A DNA stretch of 36,258 bases. Source: Streptococcus sp. HSISM1. Its GTDB lineage: Bacteria; Bacillota; Bacilli; Lactobacillales; Streptococcaceae. Each line of letters opens with the position of its first letter. The stretch's first letter is position 1. The notes beneath the pieces were generated by a model, which worked only from the letters and a program-made list of their open reading frames with translations, searched no databases and was not told where the DNA came from. Positions 10,240-19,280 of the stretch are shown here, piece after piece. The translations under genes were made by a program, and so were the position numbers. Location of the stretch: contig NZ_CM002128.1 of assembly GCF_000448565.1 (NCBI RefSeq), positions 1,783,253-1,819,510 on the forward strand. The letters are read 5' to 3'.

Positions 10240-11865
10240 TTGCTTACAGTATCAGACGTCTCACTACGTTTTAGTGATCGAAAATTGTTTGACGATGTCA
10301 ATATCAACTTTACAGAAGGAAATACATACGGTCTCATCGGTGCCAACGGTGCTGGAAAGTCAACCTTTTTAAAAATTTTAGCTGGAGATATTGAACCAAC
10401 AACTGGTCATATTTCTCTTGGCCCTGATGAACGTTTGTCTGTTTTGCGTCAAAATCACTTTGACTACGAAGACGAGCGGGTCATCGATGTTGTCATTATG
10501 GGAAATGAAAAGCTCTACAACATTATGAAAGAAAAAAATGCTATCTACATGAAAGAAGATTTCTCTGATGAAGATGGTGTCCGTGCAGCTGAACTTGAAG
10601 GTGAATTTGCCGAACTTGGTGGATGGGAAGCAGAAAGTGAAGCATCTCAATTGCTTCAAAATCTAAATATTTCAGAAGACCTTCATTATCAAACTATGAG
10701 CGAGTTAGCCAATGGGGATAAAGTGAAAGTTCTCTTAGCTAAAGCCCTTTTTGGTAAACCAGATGTCCTTCTTTTGGACGAGCCGACCAATGGATTGGAT
10801 ATTCAATCCATTACCTGGTTAGAAGATTTTCTGATTGATTTTGAAAATACGGTTATCGTTGTATCCCATGACCGCCACTTTTTGAATAAAGTCTGCACCC
10901 ATATGGCGGATCTCGACTTTGGAAAAATCAAACTTTACGTCGGGAACTATGATTTCTGGAAAGAATCTTCTGAACTTGCAGCAAAATTACAAGCAGATAG
11001 AAATGCAAAAGCTGAAGAAAAAATTAAACAATTACAAGAGTTTGTCGCACGTTTCTCAGCCAACGCTTCAAAATCAAAACAAGCAACTTCGCGTAAAAAA
11101 ATGCTTGACAAGATTGAACTTGAAGAAATTGTTCCATCTAGTCGGAAGTACCCATTCATCAACTTTAAGGCAGAACGAGAAATTGGTAACGATCTCTTGA
11201 CAGTTGAAAATCTTTCTGTCAAGATTGATGGAGAAACCATCCTTGACAATATCAGCTTTATCTTACGTCCTGGTGACAAAACCGCCCTTATCGGACAGAA
11301 CGATATTCAAACAACCGCTTTGATCCGTGCATTGATGGATGATATTGAATATGAAGGAACTGTCAAGTGGGGAGTTACAACTAGTCGATCATATCTACCA
11401 AAAGACAACAGTCGTGATTTTGCAGGTGGTGAAAGTATTCTCGATTGGCTTCGTCAATTTGCAAGTAAAGAAGAAGATGACAATACTTTCCTTCGTGGTT
11501 TCTTAGGACGTATGCTCTTTTCGGGTGACGAAGTTAACAAGTCTGTCAACGTCTTGTCAGGGGGAGAAAAAGTTCGTGTCATGTTGTCTAAATTGATGCT
11601 CCTCAAGTCAAATGTTCTTGTACTGGATGATCCAACCAATCACTTGGATTTGGAGTCTATCTCAAGTTTGAATGATGGATTGAAGAATTTTAAAGAATCG
11701 ATTATCTTTGCCAGCCATGACCACGAATTCATTCAAACACTCGCCAACCATATTATCGTTCTTTCAAAAAACGGCGTAATCGATCGTATTGATGAAACCT
11801 ATGATGAGTTTCTTGAAAATGAAGAAGTTCAAGCAAAAGTGAAAGAACTTTGGAGCCAATCATAA
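10240..11865 (+). CDS. ABC-F family ATPase, YkpA/YbiT type
   Basis: Soluble protein with two ABC domains and no membrane segments, as in ABC-F ribosome-associated translation factors. It closely resembles Bacillus YkpA/YbiT-type proteins in length (541 residues) and text. Domain 1 has Walker A GANGAGKST (about 33-41), a divergent signature LANGDK, and Walker B VLLLDEPTNGLD. Domain 2 has a non-canonical Walker A (GQNDIQTTAL, without the Gly-Lys pair), a canonical LSGGEK and Walker B VLVLDDPTNHLD, with Asp where Glu is usual. The loss in the domain 2 P-loop is, from memory, shared by this subfamily. The start is TTG at 10240 with GAGGAG seven bases upstream. Its precise ribosomal role is unknown. 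Confidence 0.93.
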   Translation: MLTVSDVSLRFSDRKLFDDVNINFTEGNTYGLIGANGAGKSTFLKILAGDIEPTTGHISLGPDERLSVLRQNHFDYEDERVIDVVIMGNEKLYNIMKEKNAIYMKEDFSDEDGVRAAELEGEFAELGGWEAESEASQLLQNLNISEDLHYQTMSELANGDKVKVLLAKALFGKPDVLLLDEPTNGLDIQSITWLEDFLIDFENTVIVVSHDRHFLNKVCTHMADLDFGKIKLYVGNYDFWKESSELAAKLQADRNAKAEEKIKQLQEFVARFSANASKSKQATSRKKMLDKIELEEIVPSSRKYPFINFKAEREIGNDLLTVENLSVKIDGETILDNISFILRPGDKTALIGQNDIQTTALIRALMDDIEYEGTVKWGVTTSRSYLPKDNSRDFAGGESILDWLRQFASKEEDDNTFLRGFLGRMLFSGDEVNKSVNVLSGGEKVRVMLSKLMLLKSNVLVLDDPTNHLDLESISSLNDGLKNFKESIIFASHDHEFIQTLANHIIVLSKNGVIDRIDETYDEFLENEEVQAKVKELWSQS

Positions 11866-11869
11866 AAAT

Positions 11870-11902
11870 AAAGAGCCCTGAAATCATTATTTCAGGCTCT
11901 TT
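11870..11902 (+). terminator. Hairpin after the ABC-F gene
   Basis: A 14-bp stem with one bulged C (11870-11884 with 11889-11902, loop CATT) four bases after the stop codon. It ends in only three T residues, so termination may be partial before the YfhO gene. Confidence 0.7.
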
Positions 11903-11914
11903 CAGTAGAAATAT

Positions 11915-14480
11915 ATGAATAAAACAAAGCTAAAAACATCCCTTTTTATAGTATCTTCTTTCCTGATTCCGGCTATCATGATGTTCTTTATTTACCTCTC
12001 ACAAGGAATCTACTGGAACAGTGATACATCCCCCTTATTAGGAGATGGTTATCATCAGTATGTCATTTTTGATACCACACTTCGAAATATTTTACACGGG
12101 ACAGATAGCCTATTTTACAGTTTTCAAAGTGGATTAGGCATTAATTTCTATGCACTCAGTAGTTATTATCTAGGAAGTTTCTTTTCTCCTCTTGTCTACT
12201 TCTTTAATGCACAATCCATGCCAGATGCTGTTTACCTCATCACTCTTCTTAAATTTGGAGCTATTGGCTTAAGCACTTATATTAGTTTACATGGAATGTT
12301 TTCTAAAATTCCTAGATCCCTGGTTCTTACCCTTTCAACATCATTTGCTCTTATGAGCTTTGCTATCAGCCAAATTGAAATAAAAACTTGGCTAGATGTT
12401 TTTATCCTAGCACCATTAATTCTTTATGGATTTAAAAAACTCATTTACAATGAGGGAGAGATTCTCTACTTTATCAGCTTAACCAGCTTGTTTATCCAAA
12501 ATTATTATTTTGGGTTTATGATGTCTATTTTTCTTATTTTATGGTACTTGACACAACTGTCATGGGACATCAAAGGAATTGGAAAACGCTTCTTTCATTT
12601 TGTGATTGTATCTCTTTTATCAGTTATAACAAGCCTTGTGATGTTATTTCCAACCTTCTTAGATTTACGCACTCATGGAGAAAGTTTTTCAAAGGTTGAC
12701 AGTATCTTTACAGAAAAAAGTTGGTATCTTGACGTATTTGCAAAAAATTTCATTGGAAGTTTTGACACTACTAAATATGGATCAATTCCAATGATCTACG
12801 TGGGATTATTTCCACTTCTTTTAGCGATTACCTTTTCTTTGTAAAGTCGATCAAGTTTCACGTGAAACTTTCTTACTTTATACTCTTGACCATTCTTATT
12901 TTGAGTTTTCGTTTTCAATTATTAGATCTCCTTTGGCAAGGTATGCACGCGCCGAATATGTTTCTTCATCGATACTCTTGGATCTTTTCTTTGACGATTA
13001 TTCTGATGGCAGGAGAAGTACTAAATCGAATAGAGGAGATCACTTGGATTCGTTTTAGTCTTGCTAATTTCCTCCTTATTCTAGGATTTGGAGCAACTGT
13101 CCTTTACAGCAGTCACTATAAATTTTTAGATGCTGTCAATTTTATTGTTACTTTTGAATTTTTAATTGCTTTCTATTTGGTCTGTTTAGGGTTTATCCTA
13201 AAAAAGATACCGCCTAGACTTTTCTATCTTTCGATCCTGTTTTTCTCCATCTTTGAATTATCGGTGAATAGTTATTATCAAATGGAAGGAATTGCGAATG
13301 AATGGGTATTTGCTTCTCGGTCATCCTACGAACGAGACTTAAAAGCCATCCAATCCTTAGTAAAAGAGAAGACAGACTCTAATTATCGGACTGAGATTTT
13401 ACAGCCACAAACGGGCAATGATAGCATGAAGTATGGTTATAATGGAATTTCTCAATTTTCATCTGTACGAAATACGGATGCTAGCTCGACATTGGACAAA
13501 CTAGGATTTAAATCTGAAGGAACCAACCTCAATCTTCGATACCAAAACAATTCTATTTTAATGGATAGTCTATTTGGTGTTCGCTATAATTTAAGCCAAC
13601 AACCTGTTCAAAAATTTGGATTTAAAGAGATTGCAACCAAAAATGGAGTCTCACTTTCAGAAAACGAATATGCCTTACCAATCGCCTTTCTGTCAGCAAA
13701 ACCTTATAAAAATACTTCCTTTACGAATTTGACACTGGATAATCAGACACGATTCATCCATCAAATCACAGATGAAAAATATAAATTTTATAAGAAATTA
13801 AATATTCTCTCGCCTACTTCACAAAATACTACATCTTCGTTGCAAACTGCAAAAATTGAAGAAGATAGTCATCTTTCCTACGCAAGTATTCAATATGAAG
13901 TAACGGTTCCTGCCCATAGCCAACTATATGTCAATGTTCCAAATTTACAATTTTCAAACGATGATCGAAAAGATATTGAAATCAGCTACAATGGACAGAC
14001 TCAACGCTATACCATTGATAATGCCTTTCCATTCTTTTCGATTGGCCATTTTGACACAGAGGAAACAGTTACTATTCGTATGAGTTTTCCAGAAAATTCG
14101 ACAGTCTCTTTTGATACACCAGAATTTTTTGCTCTGGATCTTGACCAATACACACAAGCTATCGCTAGCATTCGTCAGCAAGAAGTTGCTATTCACAAAA
14201 AGAAAACAAATTGGTAGCAGCCTATAACGCAAATAGAGACACTACCCTTATTTTTACACTCCCTTATGATAAAGGCTGGTCAGCTAAACAAAATGGAAAA
14301 CCTATCAAAATTCATCGCATCCAGAAAGGATTAATGGGAGTTCGTGTTTCAAAAGGATCCGGAACAGTCACCTTAACATTTGTTCCCCAAGGCTTCATTG
14401 AAGGACTCATTGCCTTTTTCGTTGGAATCATTCTCTTTTTCCTCTACGAATGGAGACAAATAAAAAGACGAAAAAGTTAA
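11915..14480 (+). pseudogene. yfhO: YfhO-family polytopic membrane protein, broken by two apparent frameshifts
   Basis: One large gene read in three consecutive pieces: 11915-12844, 12862-14217 (upstream extension open from about 12841) and 14211-14480. The first two pieces hold many hydrophobic helices, followed by a soluble extracytoplasmic part and a final C-terminal helix, the architecture of YfhO-type GT-C-like proteins. In Bacillus, YfhO has been tied to glycosylation of lipoteichoic acid; the substrate here is unknown. Adding one T in 12833-12840 and one A in 14197-14201 joins the pieces into about 855 residues (the joins read FFFVKSIKFHVKL and IHKKENKLVAAYN). Both breaks are in short homopolymers, so this is probably an intact gene with sequence errors. 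If real, it is a pseudogene. Confidence 0.85.
12854..12869. other. Candidate parS site inside yfhO
   Basis: AGTTTCACGTGAAACT contains the complete 14-bp palindromic core of parS. It encodes K-F-H-V-K-L in the YfhO frame, as the other site does in ecfA1. In pneumococcus a parS a few kb from comCDE lets ParB influence competence (literature); this site is about 2 kb beyond comE, in an equivalent place. Confidence 0.85.
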
Positions 14481-14513
14481 GGAATCTAACCATCGGTTCA
14501 CTTATAAATAAAA

Positions 14514-14543
14514 GGCTAGGATAGTCATTATCCTAGCCTTTTT
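14514..14543 (+). terminator. Terminator after yfhO
   Basis: A 10-bp stem (14514-14523 with 14529-14538), loop of five bases, followed by five T residues. A rho-independent terminator 33 bases after the yfhO stop. Confidence 0.88.
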
Positions 14544-14544
14544 C

Positions 14545-14570
14545 AAAACAAAAAAACACCCAAATGGGTG
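14545..14570 (-). terminator. Terminator of the tRNA-Glu/tRNA-Asn unit
   Basis: CACCC-AAAT-GGGTG (14557-14570) is followed, on the minus strand, by a run of T (A-rich 14545-14556). It lies 10 bases downstream of tRNA-Asn. Confidence 0.8.
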
Positions 14571-14579
14571 CTATACTAG

Positions 14580-14653
14580 CTCCGCCAGTAGGACTCGAAC
14601 CTACGACATCATGATTAACAGTCATGCGCTACTACCAACTGAGCTATGGCGGA
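14580..14653 (-). tRNA. tRNA-Asn (GTT)
   Basis: 74 bases fold as a cloverleaf: acceptor TCCGCCA with TGGCGGA plus discriminator G, anticodon loop CTGTTAA giving anticodon GTT, and T-arm GGTTCGAGTCC. CCA is not encoded. It follows tRNA-Glu in the same transcript. Confidence 0.95.
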
Positions 14654-14661
14654 ATGAGATA

Positions 14662-14733
14662 TAGTCCGTACGGGATTCGAACCCGTGTTACCGCCGTGAA
14701 AAGGCGGTGTCTTAACCCCTTGACCAACGGACC
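14662..14733 (-). tRNA. tRNA-Glu (TTC)
   Basis: 72 bases, acceptor GGTCCGT with ACGGACT, discriminator A, anticodon loop TTTTCAC giving TTC. Identical over all 72 bases to the plus-strand copy at 35111-35182. Transcribed with tRNA-Asn. Confidence 0.95.
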
Positions 14734-14759
14734 ATATATTCATTAACAGAACATATCCC

Positions 14760-14787
14760 ATTATATCAAAATTTAACTAATTGTCAA
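14760..14787 (-). promoter_or_regulatory. Promoter of the tRNA-Glu/tRNA-Asn unit
   Basis: On the minus strand: -35 TTGACA (14782-14787), a 16-base spacer and a perfect -10 TATAAT (14760-14765). The -35 overlaps the stop codon of comE, so the tRNAs could also be reached by comDE read-through. Confidence 0.85.
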
Positions 14788-15542
14788 GCACTAAATTCTA
14801 AATTTTGCTCTTCAATTAATTTTTTGGCACGTTTGATATTGCTTCTTGAGATTGGACAAGAATAGCCTTCTTTCAACAGTAGCTGTTTCTTTTTCTTATC
14901 CATTCCAATGATCATACTTCTATTCACGATAAAAGATTGATGGGGACTGAAATATCTCTCCTCCACATCTTTCTCCAAGACATCTGATAAACTTCCCGCA
15001 ATTTCTTTTTGAAAATTTTTCCCAACTAAGTTTAATTTATAAGCCGAACCAACAGTTTCAATATAAAGAATATCCTTAAATGGAATTTTTATCTTTTTAT
15101 CCTTAAAGTCATACTCAAAATAATCTGTCAAATCATCATTTCCAATTTGAATAGTCGTTAGGTACTCAATACACTCCTTAATTTTTAATCTAAATAAATC
15201 TTCATTCAAATTTTTATCAATAAAATCTAAGGCAGATACTTTATAACGATAGGTAATCGAAGCGAATTCTGATTTTGTAGTAATAAAAACAATAATGGCA
15301 TAAGGATTTGCTTCTCGTATTTTTTGAGCAATTTCCAGCCCACAATACTCATTGTCTTGGATATGAATATCTAGAAAATATAATTGGTGGATATCCGAAT
15401 GCTGGATATAATTTTCAAATTCCGAAATTTTACCGGTAGAAATCACTTCAAGTTTAATTTCTAATTCCTTAGCAATTTCTGCAATATGTTTTTCTACCCG
15501 TATCTGTTGAGAGAGCTCATCTTCTAATAAAAAAATCTTCAT
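14784..15542 (-). CDS. comE: LytTR-family response regulator, ComE-like
   Basis: Response regulator of 252 residues: an N-terminal receiver domain with phospho-acceptor Asp58 (YFLDIH) and acidic pocket LEDE at 6-9, and a C-terminal LytTR DNA-binding domain (about 140-250, including ILYIETVG and SPHQSFIVNRS). It closely parallels pneumococcal ComE, which, when phosphorylated by ComD, activates comCDE and comX. It overlaps comD by 4 bases (ATGA). Position between tRNA-Glu/Asn and tRNA-Arg is the canonical comCDE locus, which is the main reason for choosing comE over the related blpR. Confidence 0.88.
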   Translation of the reverse strand: MKIFLLEDELSQQIRVEKHIAEIAKELEIKLEVISTGKISEFENYIQHSDIHQLYFLDIHIQDNEYCGLEIAQKIREANPYAIIVFITTKSEFASITYRYKVSALDFIDKNLNEDLFRLKIKECIEYLTTIQIGNDDLTDYFEYDFKDKKIKIPFKDILYIETVGSAYKLNLVGKNFQKEIAGSLSDVLEKDVEERYFSPHQSFIVNRSMIIGMDKKKKQLLLKEGYSCPISRSNIKRAKKLIEEQNLEFSA

Positions 15543-16879
15543 TCTTGTTCGTATCCTCCAATCTTCAAAACTTGTAAAAAACGATTTCCTTGCAATTCTG
15601 TTTCTAAAAACATCGTTCCATAATTTGCTAAGATTTTTCTCACATTATTTAATCCTAGTCCTCTATTTTCTCCTTTTGTCGAATAGCCTTCTTCATATAT
15701 TTTTCTAATATCAAAAGTGATTTCATTTGTTGTATTATGAATCACTAAGTAAACAATTTTTGAAATAGAGAAAATAGCAATATGAACTTTCTTTTCTTCT
15801 GCTTCTTTTGAAGCTTCCAAAGCGTTTGTCACTAGAATCCCAACGATTCTCACGATATCTAATAAATCAACTGGTAGTTGCTCGATTGGTTCACTCGTTT
15901 CAAAGGTCATTTCTACCCCAGCATCTCTTGCATCCAACCAGCCTCGAATCAAAATACTTCGTAAAGCAGAATCTTTGATATTGACCAAGTTGAATCCTGA
16001 TAATGCTTCTGTATTGATCTCTTTATAACCTTTTTCCAATACTTCTCTATGGATTCTCTGTATTTCTGGAATATTTTCTTCCTCAATAGCTAATGACATA
16101 GAAATAACTAAATTTCCCAAATCGTGACGAAATCCCCTAACAATAGAATAGAGACTTTGAATTTCAGCCATATACCGACTCATTTGTTGCTCAGAAAATT
16201 CTTTATACTCCAGTTCTAAATTTTTACGATACTGATCTCGCTCGATTTTCATATGGAATAAGCTGACTACAAAAGAGAAAAAACAAATCGTTGCCAACAT
16301 ACTCCCAAAATTTTTATATTGCGCTTGTTCACTAATCCATAAAGCAAAATTAATCACTACAAATATAGCAAAATAGACACAGATGAGTCTCTTTAAATAT
16401 TTTTCAAATTCTTTCTCATAAAAAGGAGTGAAATCAAATTCAAATAGGTCAATTAACTTCAAAATGATTCCTAAAGAAATCAAACGAATGCACATATTGT
16501 AGACAATCGAGTAAGCTGCTACAACAGCATCCCCCAATACTGAAGAGACAATTATCGTCAGAAAAGTTGCTGTTCCTTCAACCGCTAAATAAGTAAAAAA
16601 AGAATAAAAAATGGCGCACAAGCGATTCGTCCGATTGGCATAATGATAATAAGGATATAAATAAACCGGCCATAAGAGCATATTTAAATCAGAGAGTCGA
16701 ATATTTGAAAATAAAGTCACATCTAAAAATACTAAGAGACTTTCAAAAAGAAGAACAAAGGTGCTCAGCAGAAAGATAAATGCAAATTGATGTTCCTGAT
16801 AGATTTTTTCGTCCACTAATGCAAACGTCAGAACAATGATCCCTCCCAAGAGAAAAGACAAGATTAATGACTGAATCAC
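15539..16879 (-). CDS. comD: Peptide-sensing histidine kinase, ComD-like
   Basis: Membrane histidine kinase of the HPK10 family, 446 residues. The N-terminal ~210 residues hold about six to seven hydrophobic helices (the peptide-sensing half), followed by a coiled stretch, the H-box RGFRHDLGN with phospho-His252, an asparagine box in ILVTNALEAS and the G-box RGLGLNNVRKIL. The start is GTG at 16879 with GGGAG five to seven bases upstream; no ATG is available nearby. The pheromone gene comC, normally immediately upstream, was not found. Specificity of the sensor is therefore unknown, and a Blp-type or other peptide cannot be excluded. Confidence 0.85.
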   Translation of the reverse strand: MIQSLILSFLLGGIIVLTFALVDEKIYQEHQFAFIFLLSTFVLLFESLLVFLDVTLFSNIRLSDLNMLLWPVYLYPYYHYANRTNRLCAIFYSFFTYLAVEGTATFLTIIVSSVLGDAVVAAYSIVYNMCIRLISLGIILKLIDLFEFDFTPFYEKEFEKYLKRLICVYFAIFVVINFALWISEQAQYKNFGSMLATICFFSFVVSLFHMKIERDQYRKNLELEYKEFSEQQMSRYMAEIQSLYSIVRGFRHDLGNLVISMSLAIEEENIPEIQRIHREVLEKGYKEINTEALSGFNLVNIKDSALRSILIRGWLDARDAGVEMTFETSEPIEQLPVDLLDIVRIVGILVTNALEASKEAEEKKVHIAIFSISKIVYLVIHNTTNEITFDIRKIYEEGYSTKGENRGLGLNNVRKILANYGTMFLETELQGNRFLQVLKIGGYEQE

Positions 16880-17200
16880 ACAAACTCTCCCACTTTGTTT
16901 TTTCTATTTTATTATACTCTAGTATTATTATAAAAAATAAAATTTTATATACAAAAAATTATAATATAAAATAGCCTAAAATTAAAGGGAATAGGTAAAA
17001 TTGTAATGTTTTTAATGTTTTTGTTACATGAATGAAAACTATTTTACACAATTTATATAATCTACACTTTGCACTATATAGGGATTGTTAGTTCTTTTTT
17101 AAAATATTCCTAATAAATCATTTCATCACTATTAATCTATAGCAAAGTATACAAAAATTAATAGATAATGAAAATTTATACATTTTAACATAAAAGAAAA
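16880..17200. other. AT-rich gap upstream of comD with no recognisable comC
   Basis: About 320 bases between comD and the tRNA-Arg terminator, roughly 80 percent A+T. On the minus strand the only ATG-started frames are very short, about 20 codons at most, for example one near 17190 that reads MLKCINFHYLL and stops. None has a Gly-Gly leader, and there is no GGNGGN doublet in the stretch. Possible promoter elements: TATAAT on the minus strand at 16911-16916 and 16927-16932, and short repeats of ACATT near 17008-17025 that might be regulator half-sites. Nothing stronger can be supported. Confidence 0.6.
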
Positions 17201-17220
17201 GATGCAGCAAAAGCTGCATC
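17190..17220 (-). terminator. Terminator of tRNA-Arg
   Basis: Perfect 8-bp stem (17201-17208 with 17213-17220), AAAA/TTTT loop, then a T-rich stretch on the minus strand, a few bases downstream of tRNA-Arg. It separates tRNA-Arg from comDE. Confidence 0.88.
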
Positions 17221-17227
17221 TCTCATT

Positions 17228-17301
17228 TGATCCCAGCAGGATTCGAACCTGCGACCGTTCGCTTAGAAGGCGAATGCTCTATCCAGCTGAGCTATGAGAC
17301 C
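17228..17301 (-). tRNA. tRNA-Arg (TCT)
   Basis: 74 bases: acceptor GGTCTCA with TGGGATC plus discriminator A, anticodon loop CTTCTAA giving TCT, T-arm AGGTTCGAATCCT. In other streptococci this tRNA-Arg marks the upstream edge of comCDE. Confidence 0.95.
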
Positions 17302-17312
17302 GAACTTACTTC

Positions 17313-17341
17313 ATTTTAGCAGAAAAAGGAAGGAGCGTCAA
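17313..17341 (-). promoter_or_regulatory. tRNA-Arg promoter
   Basis: On the minus strand: -35 TTGACG (17336-17341), a 17-base spacer and -10 TAAAAT (17313-17318), just after the rlmH stop codon. Confidence 0.75.
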
Positions 17342-17343
17342 GG

Positions 17344-17823
17344 TTATTTATGGTAAGGACTCCCCTGTTGAATCATGAAAGCACGATAGATTTGTTCCAC
17401 CAACACTAATTTCATCAACTGATGAGGAAGAGTTAATTGACCAAAGCTCATTAATAGATTTCCTCTTTTTTTCACTTCAGGAGACAGACCAAGACTGCCT
17501 CCAATAACAAAAGTAAGGTTTGAATAACCAGATGTCATAATCTGGTCAATCGTTTGACTAAATTTATCTGAAGGAAATTGTTTTCCTTCGATGGCTAATA
17601 CAATCACATATTCCTTATCTGAAATCTTAGAGAGAATTCGTTGTCCCTCTTTTTCAAGGATTTGTTGATTTTCGAGTTGACTGGCACGATCTGGAGTTTT
17701 TTCATCAACTAACTCAACCTGTTCTACTTTTGCAAATCGACCAAGCCTTTTAATATACTCCGCGATCCCATCTTTTAAGTATTTTTCTTTTAATTTTCCA
17801 ACGGTTATCAATTTAATTTTCAT
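17344..17823 (-). CDS. rlmH: 23S rRNA (pseudouridine-1915 N3)-methyltransferase RlmH
   Basis: SPOUT-family methyltransferase that modifies pseudouridine 1915 in helix 69 of 23S rRNA. 159 residues, the family length, beginning [16 protein letters not shown], with the SAM-binding knot region [12 protein letters not shown] and the C-terminal [15 protein letters not shown] stretch. The start is ATG at 17823. An extended -10 (TGC-TACAAT on the minus strand, 17830-17838) is so close that the transcript might begin at or next to the start codon. Confidence 0.95.
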   Translation of the reverse strand: MKIKLITVGKLKEKYLKDGIAEYIKRLGRFAKVEQVELVDEKTPDRASQLENQQILEKEGQRILSKISDKEYVIVLAIEGKQFPSDKFSQTIDQIMTSGYSNLTFVIGGSLGLSPEVKKRGNLLMSFGQLTLPHQLMKLVLVEQIYRAFMIQQGSPYHK

Positions 17824-17847
17824 TCCCCTATTGTAGCATAATTCTTC

Positions 17848-17957
17848 AATTCCACAAATAATCCACAGCTATAGAAAGGAAATCTATTCTATAAAGTCCT
17901 TTTTAAAGCCATTTCTCAACTAAATTCTACAAGTTATCCACAATTTGTGGATAACTT
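17848..17957. promoter_or_regulatory. DnaA-box cluster between rlmH and htrA
   Basis: A perfect 27-bp dyad at 17931-17957 contains two consensus DnaA boxes head to head, TTATCCACA (17934-17942) and TGTGGATAA (17946-17954), separated by three bases. Weaker copies are TAATCCACA (17859-17867, one mismatch) and AATTCCACA (17848-17856, two mismatches). It lies about 2.4 kb upstream of dnaA, between divergent promoters. Confidence 0.8.
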
Positions 17958-17963
17958 TAGTTA

Positions 17964-17980
17964 TTTAAGATATAATTAAG
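17964..17980 (+). promoter_or_regulatory. CiaR binding site of htrA promoter
   Basis: TTTAAG-ATATA-ATTAAG matches the streptococcal CiaR direct repeat NTTAAG-N5-WTTAAG. It ends 10 bases before a -10 TATACT (17991-17996), the usual geometry of CiaR-activated promoters, and htrA is a CiaRH target in pneumococcus. Confidence 0.85.
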
Positions 17981-17990
17981 AAAGTTTTTC

Positions 17991-17996
17991 TATACT
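17991..17996 (+). promoter_or_regulatory. htrA -10 element
   Basis: TATACT 32 bases before the htrA start. There is no consensus -35; the CiaR repeat occupies that place. Confidence 0.65.
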
Positions 17997-18027
17997 CTAG
18001 ACAATTTGATATCCTTAGGAGGAAAAT

Positions 18028-19209
18028 ATGAAATCTTCATCTAATTTACTGAAAAAAGTTGGAAACATAGCCCTCATTTTTGTTGTAGGTTTTCTAGGTG
18101 GTATTCTTGGAACCTTTTTAACCTTACAAACATCTCATTCTTCTACTTCAAATACTGAAAGTAAGCAAGTCCACTCAACCACTGTTAAAACAGCTTATAA
18201 AAATACAACCTCAACTAGTGAGGCCGTAGACAAGGTGAAAAATGCTGTAGTTTCTGTGATTACTTATTCTGATTCTTCGAATCAAGGGTTATTTGAAAAA
18301 GAAGAAAACTCTGACTCACAAATTTCTAGTGAAGGTTCTGGGGTCATTTATAAAAAAGAAGGAAAATATGCCTACCTTGTTACCAACACCCATGTGATCA
18401 ATGGTGCTAAAAAAGTAGATATTCTTTTAGCAGATGGGAATAAAGTCCCCGGAGAAGTAGTTGGGTCAGATGTCTATTCTGATATTGCAGTCGTTCGTAT
18501 TAGTGCGGATAAAGCAAAGGCAGTAGCTGAATTCGGAGATTCAAACCAATTAACAGTCGGTGAGACTGCAATTGCAATTGGTAGTCCTCTTGGAACAGAT
18601 TATGCTAATTCTGTTACCCAAGGAATTATTTCCAGCCAAGGCCGCAATGTGAAATTGAAAGCCGATAATGGACAAAATATCTCTACACGCGCCCTACAAA
18701 CAGACGCAGCCATCAACCCAGGAAACTCTGGAGGTCCATTAATCAATATTCAAGGACAAGTCATTGGAATTACCTCAAGTAAAATTTCAAATAACGGACA
18801 AACTTCAGTAGAAGGAATGGGATTTGCAATTCCTGCAAATGATGTTGTCAATATTATCAAGCAACTAGAAGAAAAAGGAAAAGTAGTTCGACCAGCTCTT
18901 GGGATCCAAATGATGGATTTATCCAACCTTTCAACTTCTGATTTAAGCCAATTAAAACTTCCTGAAAAAATCTCTGGAGGAGTACTGGTTCGTTCAACAC
19001 TTGAAAATATGCCTGCTTCAGATAAATTGCAACGTTATGATGTCATCACAAAGATCGATGATACAGATATCGAGTCAACTGCAGATTTACAATCCGCCCT
19101 CTATTCTCACCAAATCAATGATACGATCAAGGTCACATTCTATCGTGATGGAAAACAACAAACAACTTCTATCAAGTTGACAAAATCAACTGAGGATCTG
19201 AGCGATTAA
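18028..19209 (+). CDS. htrA: Surface serine protease HtrA (DegP family)
   Basis: Membrane-anchored trypsin-like quality-control protease, 393 residues. A transmembrane anchor at about 13-34 is followed by a Ser/Thr-rich linker, the protease domain with triad His122 (TNTHVI), Asp152 (YSDIAV) and Ser234 (NPGNSGGP), and one PDZ domain from about 290. In streptococci it degrades misfolded exported proteins and can limit the competence peptide signal. The start is ATG 18028 with AGGAGG seven bases upstream. Preceded by a CiaR site and DnaA boxes. Confidence 0.96.
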   Translation: MKSSSNLLKKVGNIALIFVVGFLGGILGTFLTLQTSHSSTSNTESKQVHSTTVKTAYKNTTSTSEAVDKVKNAVVSVITYSDSSNQGLFEKEENSDSQISSEGSGVIYKKEGKYAYLVTNTHVINGAKKVDILLADGNKVPGEVVGSDVYSDIAVVRISADKAKAVAEFGDSNQLTVGETAIAIGSPLGTDYANSVTQGIISSQGRNVKLKADNGQNISTRALQTDAAINPGNSGGPLINIQGQVIGITSSKISNNGQTSVEGMGFAIPANDVVNIIKQLEEKGKVVRPALGIQMMDLSNLSTSDLSQLKLPEKISGGVLVRSTLENMPASDKLQRYDVITKIDDTDIESTADLQSALYSHQINDTIKVTFYRDGKQQTTSIKLTKSTEDLSD

Positions 19210-19234
19210 CGTTCACTTTCTTGACATACTTGTA

Positions 19235-19266
19235 AACACACCTTTACGAATTTGTAAAGGTGTGTT
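19235..19266 (+). terminator. Terminator-like hairpin between htrA and parB
   Basis: A 13-bp perfect stem (19235-19247 with 19254-19266) with a 6-base loop, followed by a short AT-rich stretch rather than a T-run. It ends 14 bases before the parB ATG, and its right arm holds the only purine-rich Shine-Dalgarno-like sequence nearby. Confidence 0.75.
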
Positions 19267-19280
19267 ATTCTATTCATAAG

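Noticed and set aside
17100-17198. Short minus-strand frames (19-21 codons) as comC
   Set aside because: No Gly-Gly or ComC-type leader, no ribosome site, and hydrophobic sequence unlike ComC.
19243-19252. TACGAAT as a ComX cin-box
   Set aside because: It is in the stem and loop of the htrA terminator, lacks the last consensus A (TACGAATA), and has no suitable gene start.
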